A stretch of DNA of 12,142 bases from Candidatus Aminicenantes bacterium RBG_13_64_14. GTDB lineage: Bacteria; Acidobacteriota; Aminicenantia; Aminicenantales; Saccharicenantaceae. Where the stretch lies: positions 9,716 to 21,857 of the forward strand of contig MEXZ01000033.1 in the NCBI GenBank assembly GCA_001773855.1, read 5' to 3'. Position 1 is the first letter of the stretch; each line of letters begins with the position of its first letter. This document shows positions 9,416 through 12,142 of this stretch, in pieces. Both the position numbers and the translations under genes were made by a program. The notes below the pieces were generated by a model that saw only the letters and a program-made list of their open reading frames with translations, was not told where the DNA came from and did not search any database.

Positions 9416-9883
9416 TCATTTGGCGTATTGCCGGCCCCCGATGATGGTCAGGGCCCGGTAGACCTGCTCGAGCAGGAGGATGCGGGCGAACTCGTGCGAG
9501 AACGTCATGCGCGACAGCGACAGCCTCATGTCGGCCTTCTCCACGATCCGGTCCGCGAGCCCGAGAAAACCGCCTACGACGAAAGCCAGGGGTTTTCCCG
9601 AGTCCCTCTCCCGGCCGCGGATGAAGCGCGCAAATTCATGAGACGTCATCTCTTTTCCCTTGTCCTCGAGGGAGATCACGTAGGCCCCGTCGAGGTGTTT
9701 CTCAAGGCCCCGAGCCTCGAGGTCCTTGATCTTATCGGCGAATTTTTCCTCGAGCCACCGGGCTTCGCGGGTGGCGATGATGTCGCACGCTGCGAAGCCC
9801 CGGATGCGCGCCGCGAAAAAATCCTGCAAAGCCCGCAACTCGGGACTTTTCGTTTTTCCGGGCCAGAGGAATATCAGGCGCAT
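9416..9883 (-). CDS. rlmH: 23S rRNA (pseudouridine-1915-N3)-methyltransferase
   Basis: The 155-residue protein is the normal RlmH length and has the SPOUT-fold signatures. It starts MRLIFLWPGKTKSPEL, then has YVISLEDKGKEMTSHEFARFI (68-88), PLAFVVGGFLGLADRIVEKAD (98-118) and LSLSRMTFSHEFARILLLEQVYRA (121-144). RlmH methylates pseudouridine 1915 in helix 69 of the large subunit as a dimer. Family members commonly end in Tyr-His-Lys/Arg; this one ends Tyr153-Ala-Lys. The glycine-rich S-adenosylmethionine loop is intact as GGFLG. The gene has its own likely promoter with a leader of only about 11 bases, and no good Shine-Dalgarno. It sits 87 bases downstream of rsfS in the usual cluster order. 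Confidence 0.95.
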   Translation of the reverse strand: MRLIFLWPGKTKSPELRALQDFFAARIRGFAACDIIATREARWLEEKFADKIKDLEARGLEKHLDGAYVISLEDKGKEMTSHEFARFIRGRERDSGKPLAFVVGGFLGLADRIVEKADMRLSLSRMTFSHEFARILLLEQVYRALTIIGGRQYAK

Positions 9884-9901
9884 CGCCGAAAACGCCCTAA
9901 A

Positions 9902-9930
9902 ACAATAGCCATTCGACCCCGGCTTGTCAA
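9902..9930 (-). promoter_or_regulatory. Sigma-70-type promoter for rlmH (and probably dksA-comF)
   Basis: On the minus strand a perfect TTGACA (9930-9925) is followed by exactly 17 bases and TATTGT (9907-9902, four of six). A run of seven A residues (9939-9933) sits directly upstream of the -35, like an UP element. Start is expected near 9895. The promoter separates rlmH-dksA-comF from the rpmA-obg-nadD-rsfS group upstream. Confidence 0.7.
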
Positions 9931-9970
9931 CATTTTTTTCCCGCTGGGACGGGAGGCGCGGCGGGAACCG

Positions 9971-10342
9971 CTAAAAGTCCACCCGGGGGGCGTCGCCCCA
10001 CAGCTTTTCGAGCGAGTAACGGTCCCTCGCGGTCTGCGAGAAGACGTGGACGACGAGCGAGCCGTAGTCGATCAGGATCCATTCCGCCGACTCCCGGCCC
10101 TCGACGCTCAGCGGGCGGAGGCCGGCCGGTTTAAGCGCCGCCTCCACCGCTTCGGCGACGGCGGCGTTCTGGCGGGACGAGCTCCCGTTCATGACCAGGA
10201 AAAAGTCGGTGAACGAGGAGAGTTCCCGCAGGTCGAGGACGCAGAGGTCCTCGGCCTTCTTGGCGAGCGCCGATTCGACGGCCAGCCGGACGGACGCGGG
10301 CAAGCTCCTTTTGGTGAACCGTTTTTTCTTCTCTTCTGCCAT
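9971..10342 (-). CDS. rsfS: Ribosomal silencing factor RsfS
   Basis: The 123-residue protein belongs to the RsfS/Iojap family. Conserved blocks are CVLDLRELSSFTDFFLVMNG (34-53), SSRQNAAVAEAVE (55-67) and EGRESAEWILIDYGSLVVHVF, followed by RDRYSLEKLWGDAP (106-119). RsfS binds ribosomal protein L14 and blocks subunit joining when nutrients are scarce. The frame stays open upstream, but that part overlaps nadD and is not conserved. ATG 10342 is the sensible start, giving the charged N terminus MAEEKKKRFTKRS. The nadD stop is five bases before the start, and AGGAG overlaps that stop, so translation is probably coupled. No T-tract terminator follows the gene. Confidence 0.95.
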   Translation of the reverse strand: MAEEKKKRFTKRSLPASVRLAVESALAKKAEDLCVLDLRELSSFTDFFLVMNGSSSRQNAAVAEAVEAALKPAGLRPLSVEGRESAEWILIDYGSLVVHVFSQTARDRYSLEKLWGDAPRVDF

Positions 10343-10347
10343 GGCTC

Positions 10348-11004
10348 CTATCGACCTCGGTAAAGTTGATGTTCCCGGATATAGGCGTCGACGGCTCCGG
10401 GAACGAGTCCGTCGAGTGTTTCGCCGCGGCGGACCCTTTCCCGGATCGCCGTCGAGGAGATGTCCAAAGCGCGGATCGGCAGGAGGAAGATCCTGGTCTG
10501 CGGCGGAAGGGGCCCGGCGGCGCCTGCGCCGGTCACGAGCGGACCGATCGAATCCCGAAGCTTCCCTCCGAGGACATCCCGGGCCCGGTCGAGTTCGAAA
10601 CCCGGCCGCCCCATGACGATAAAAAAACATTCTTGGAGGACCCGCTGGTATTCCCGCCATGTCCCGATATCCAGGAAGGCGTCGACGCCCAGGATGAAGA
10701 ACAGCCGCGCGCCGGACGCGAGGGCCCGGATCCTCCGCAGGGTCAGGATGGAGTAGGACTTTTCGCCGGCCTCCACTTCGACGGACGAGGCCTCGAACCC
10801 CTTGCGCCAGCGGCAGGCGAGATCGACCATGCGGAGACGGTCGGCCGCCGAAGCGACCGTCCCGGATTTTTTATGCGGCGGGAGGAAGGAGGGGATAAAC
10901 AGGATGCGGTCGAGCCGCGCCCGCCGGCGGACTTCCGCCGCGGCCCGCAGATGCCCGAGATGGATGGGGTCGAACGTCCCGCCGAAAAGGCCGATCGTCT
11001 CCAT
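10348..11004 (-). CDS. nadD: Nicotinate-nucleotide adenylyltransferase
   Basis: The 218-residue protein has the nucleotidyltransferase signature GGTFDPIHLGH at 8-18, including the HxGH element (His15, His18). It also has PSFLPPHKK (38-46), the central GVDAFLDIGTWREYQ (106-120) and the C-terminal ATP-binding ISSTAIRERV (182-191). It converts nicotinate mononucleotide and ATP to nicotinate adenine dinucleotide, the substrate of NadE encoded about 4 kb away in this window. The open frame extends far upstream but there only shadows obg. The true start is ATG 11004, which overlaps the obg stop by one base in TGATG. The product length and position between obg and rsfS match the conserved bacterial cluster. 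Confidence 0.96.
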   Translation of the reverse strand: METIGLFGGTFDPIHLGHLRAAAEVRRRARLDRILFIPSFLPPHKKSGTVASAADRLRMVDLACRWRKGFEASSVEVEAGEKSYSILTLRRIRALASGARLFFILGVDAFLDIGTWREYQRVLQECFFIVMGRPGFELDRARDVLGGKLRDSIGPLVTGAGAAGPLPPQTRIFLLPIRALDISSTAIRERVRRGETLDGLVPGAVDAYIREHQLYRGR

Positions 11005-12026
11005 CAATCCGCCCCGCCCCCGTCCTTCTCGCCGAACCGTTCGAGCGCGCGCGCCAAGGCCTCGACGAGCGGCTTGAGCCCCTCGCGCTTGATCGCCGAG
11101 ATGGCGAAAAAGGGGATCTTCTTCCTGGCCGCCATCTTCCGGAGGCGCGTCAGGCGTGTCTTGTCCTCGCCCAGGAGGTCGACTTTGTTCGCCGCCATGA
11201 CCTGGGGACGCGCGGCCACTTCCGGGCTGAAAGCCTCGAGTTCCTTCATGATGACCCTGTAATCCACGAGGGGGTCCCGCCCGGAATACGGCGAAACGTC
11301 GACGATGTGGACGAGGATCTTCGTCCGTTCGATATGACGCAGGAAACGGATGCCCAGCCCCTGCCCGAGGTGGGCGCCTTCGATGAGGCCCGGGATGTCG
11401 GCCACGACGAACGAGCGGTACTCGCCGATGTCGACGACGCCGAGGTTGGGGGCCAGCGTCGTGAACGGGTAATCCGCGATGAGCGGCCGGGCCGCCGAGA
11501 TGCGCGAGATGAGGGTGGATTTCCCGGCGTTGGGGAACCCGACCAGGCCGACGTCGGCGATGAGCTTGAGTTCGAGGACGACCTCCTTCTCCTCTCCGGG
11601 CCGGCCGGGCTGTGATTCGCGCGGCGTCTGGTGGGTCGAAGTGGCGTAGGAGGCGTTGCCGCGGCCGCCCTTTCCGCCCCTGGCCGCCACACATTCCTGG
11701 CCGTGCGCGGTGAGATCGAAGAGGAGGCCGTCCTTGTCCTTGACGACGGTCCCGACGGGGACGCGGAGACGGAGGTCGAGGCCCCGCTTGCCATAGCGCT
11801 TGCCGCCTTCGCCGGGGGCGCCGTTCTTGGCCTTGAGGAGGGGCTGAAATCGGTAGTAGGCGAGGGAGCTGACGTTCTCGTCGGCGATGAAAGAAACGCT
11901 GCCCCCGTCGCCGCCATGCCCTCCGTCCGGGCCGCCCTTCGGGACACAGGCCTCGCGACGGAAGCTGACGCAGCCGTTGCCCCCCTTCCCGGCCTTCAGC
12001 GTAACGGTGACCTGGTCGACGAACAA
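11004..12026 (-). CDS. obg: Obg (CgtA) family ribosome-assembly GTPase
   Basis: The 340-residue protein starts with the glycine-rich Obg fold (about 1-158): MFVDQVTVTLKAGKGGNG, GGPDGGHGGDGGSV and GGKGGRGNASYATSTHQ. The GTPase domain follows with G1 GFPNAGKS (163-170), the switch region DYPFTTLAPNLG (185-196), G3 DIPGLIEGA (210-218), G4 NKVD (280-283) and G5 SAI (310-312). Obg acts in late 50S assembly and links GTP/ppGpp levels to growth. It ends soon after the G domain, so the variable C-terminal OCT domain is absent. The start is a TTG at 12026. Nothing else in frame gives the conserved FVDxV start, because upstream codons in this frame overlap the end of rpmA out of frame. It lies 19 bases after rpmA and overlaps nadD by one base. 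Confidence 0.96.
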   Translation of the reverse strand: MFVDQVTVTLKAGKGGNGCVSFRREACVPKGGPDGGHGGDGGSVSFIADENVSSLAYYRFQPLLKAKNGAPGEGGKRYGKRGLDLRLRVPVGTVVKDKDGLLFDLTAHGQECVAARGGKGGRGNASYATSTHQTPRESQPGRPGEEKEVVLELKLIADVGLVGFPNAGKSTLISRISAARPLIADYPFTTLAPNLGVVDIGEYRSFVVADIPGLIEGAHLGQGLGIRFLRHIERTKILVHIVDVSPYSGRDPLVDYRVIMKELEAFSPEVAARPQVMAANKVDLLGEDKTRLTRLRKMAARKKIPFFAISAIKREGLKPLVEALARALERFGEKDGGGAD

Positions 12027-12028
12027 CG

Positions 12029-12047
12029 GAGGATACGGCTCTTCCTC
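12029..12047 (-). promoter_or_regulatory. Possible hairpin masking the obg ribosome binding site
   Basis: GAGGA (12047-12043), the only Shine-Dalgarno-like sequence before obg, can pair with TCCTC (12033-12029) across a nine-base loop. The stem is five base pairs and ends two bases before the TTG start. It could lower initiation on obg unless ribosomes finishing rpmA open it. The stem is short, so this is tentative. Confidence 0.3.
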
Positions 12048-12142
12048 AAGCGGGCAGGACGGAGACGATTTTCCCCTTCCGGCCCTTGTCGGAGAACTTG
12101 ACGGTCCCGGTGGCCGTCGCGAAGAGAGTGTCGTCCTTGGCC
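12046..12142 (-). CDS. rpmA: 50S ribosomal protein L27, C-terminal end (runs off the right edge)
   Basis: The last 31 codons are present, in the frame beginning with the codon at 12141-12139 and ending in TGA at 12048-12046. The peptide contains [15 protein letters not shown] and ends [14 protein letters not shown], the typical L27 C terminus (compare KDHTLFAL, then VKFxxKGRxRKxVSV). L27 lies near the peptidyl-transferase centre. The N-terminal part and any upstream rplU (L21) are outside the window. The position directly upstream of obg is the widely conserved arrangement and supports the call. Confidence 0.93.
   Translation of the reverse strand, partial: AKDDTLFATATGTVKFSDKGRKGKIVSVLPA

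Noticed and set aside
9933..9967. Hairpin TTCCCGC/GCGGGAA next to a homopolymer as an rsfS terminator
   Set aside because: On the minus strand the stem is followed by A residues, and on the plus strand the T run precedes it. The A tract makes more sense as part of the rlmH promoter.
11005..11694. Upstream extension of the nadD frame to 448 codons
   Set aside because: The added part is an out-of-frame reading of obg; NadD similarity begins exactly at the ATG at 11004.

Overview
This is a GC-rich, densely packed stretch of bacterial chromosome carrying thirteen or fourteen protein genes, most of them housekeeping. I saw no tRNA or rRNA gene, no CRISPR array, no transposase and no phage gene. 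High GC in third codon positions produces long antisense and out-of-frame ORFs, which I left out. The protein styles (PATAN/DUF4388–J-domain–TPR fusion, small secreted TPR protein, split glutamine-dependent NAD synthetase) suggest an Aminicenantes/Acidobacteriota-like or deltaproteobacterium-like lineage. That placement is inferred from general resemblance, not from a marker tree.

Layout. The left edge holds the N-terminal part of murB (minus strand). It is divergent from a secreted TPR protein, whose upstream region carries a good sigma-54-type -24/-12 element and, downstream of it, a nearly perfect sigma-70-type promoter. NAD+-dependent DNA ligase (ligA) follows on the same strand. It runs stop-to-stop into an oppositely oriented gene for a cytoplasmic protein with PATAN-like, J and TPR domains. 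Divergent from that gene is a plus-strand run: a nitrilase-family glutaminase, nadE (NAD synthetase), rsmI (16S rRNA methyltransferase) and a small heat-shock protein. The first three overlap and look translationally coupled. The 3' end of nadE contains two strong palindromes that appear to have been absorbed into the reading frame.

The right third is a minus-strand series, in transcription order: rpmA (L27, partial at the right edge), obg, nadD, rsfS, rlmH, a DksA-type regulator and a ComF-type phosphoribosyltransferase. The rpmA-obg-nadD-rsfS-rlmH part is the ribosome-assembly/NAD cluster found in many bacteria. rlmH has its own likely promoter, which may also serve dksA and comF.

Two themes link the genes. 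NAD+ metabolism appears three times: NadD makes the dinucleotide precursor, the NadE pair amidates it, and LigA consumes NAD+. Ribosome biogenesis appears five times: L27, Obg, RsfS, RlmH and RsmI. No obviously new defence or mobile system is present. The most unusual items are the palindrome-derived NadE tail, the PATAN–J–TPR protein, the split NAD synthetase and the dual promoter in front of the TPR gene.
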